Origin: Nostocales cyanobacterium HT-58-2
GTDB taxonomy: Bacteria; Cyanobacteriota; Cyanobacteriia; Cyanobacteriales; Nostocaceae
NCBI GenBank assembly: GCA_002163975.1
Contig: CP019636.1
Coordinates: forward strand, 6,017,501 to 6,081,500
Direction: 5' to 3'
Length of the DNA stretch: 64,000 nt
Positions 63,921 to 64,000 of the stretch are shown piece by piece. The position numbers and the translations under genes are program-made. The notes under the pieces are model-generated. The model made no database searches. It saw only the letters and a list, made by a program, of their open reading frames with translations, and was not told the DNA's origin. How positions within the stretch are numbered: position 1 is the stretch's first letter; each line of letters opens with the position of its first letter.

Positions 63921-64000
63921 TTCCTATACAAAACTCCCTATTCCCTGATTGCCCGTTCCCTTTTTAATCAATATGCGGCTTAGGTTATGAAATTAATACA

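Overview
The window reads as a chromosome segment of a filamentous (Nostocales-like) cyanobacterium. The evidence is an RNA polymerase beta' subunit split into rpoC1 and rpoC2, a psbY gene for photosystem II, type IV pilus genes of cyanobacterial type (pilMNOQ without pilP), frequent GCGATCGC (HIP1) sites, and many short palindromic, heptameric and purine-rich repeats between genes. The genus is an inference. No tRNA, rRNA, CRISPR array, transposase or phage gene was seen.

Layout: 1-5.7 kb holds a GH116 glucosidase running off the left edge, small proteins, a GIY-YIG protein, threonine aldolase and a Vat/CatB-like acetyltransferase. 5.8-17.1 kb is a minus-strand exopolysaccharide operon in the order porin-like barrel, TPR protein, GH8 hydrolase, BcsB-like, PilZ-containing BcsA. 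It looks like a complete c-di-GMP-controlled cellulose machine in which the BcsC role is split between two genes. 17.3-20.1 kb carries a lipoprotein, rpsT and tatD. 20.9-30.8 kb is rpoB-rpoC1-rpoC2, with repeat-filled spacers and a strong terminator. Convergent to it is a secreted GH5 endoglucanase with a CBM2-like domain, a second cellulose-active gene. 32.5-34 kb is gene-poor with structured DNA and a candidate small RNA.

34-47 kb contains housekeeping genes: hisD, a universal stress protein, a broken Uma2 gene, map, a cupredoxin, a fused M16 peptidase, a VOC protein, a zinc-ribbon-like protein, a gamma-carbonic-anhydrase-like protein, psbY, folC, hisC and an orphan sugar-binding lipoprotein. 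47.2-52.4 kb is pilM-N-O-Q. 52.5-64 kb carries a Ser/Thr kinase, cbiT, cdsA, an AraC regulator, an atypical Dps, a DUF2993 protein, a pseudouridine synthase, a RodZ-like protein, malQ, a NUDIX hydrolase and ridA.

The features most worth a second look are the split-BcsC cellulose operon with its 22-residue cysteine repeats, the way intergenic repeats have entered reading frames (GH116, TPR protein, GH5 linker), a Dps whose ferroxidase ligands are replaced, and a possible small RNA upstream of hisD. All family calls come from reading motifs; no database search was run.
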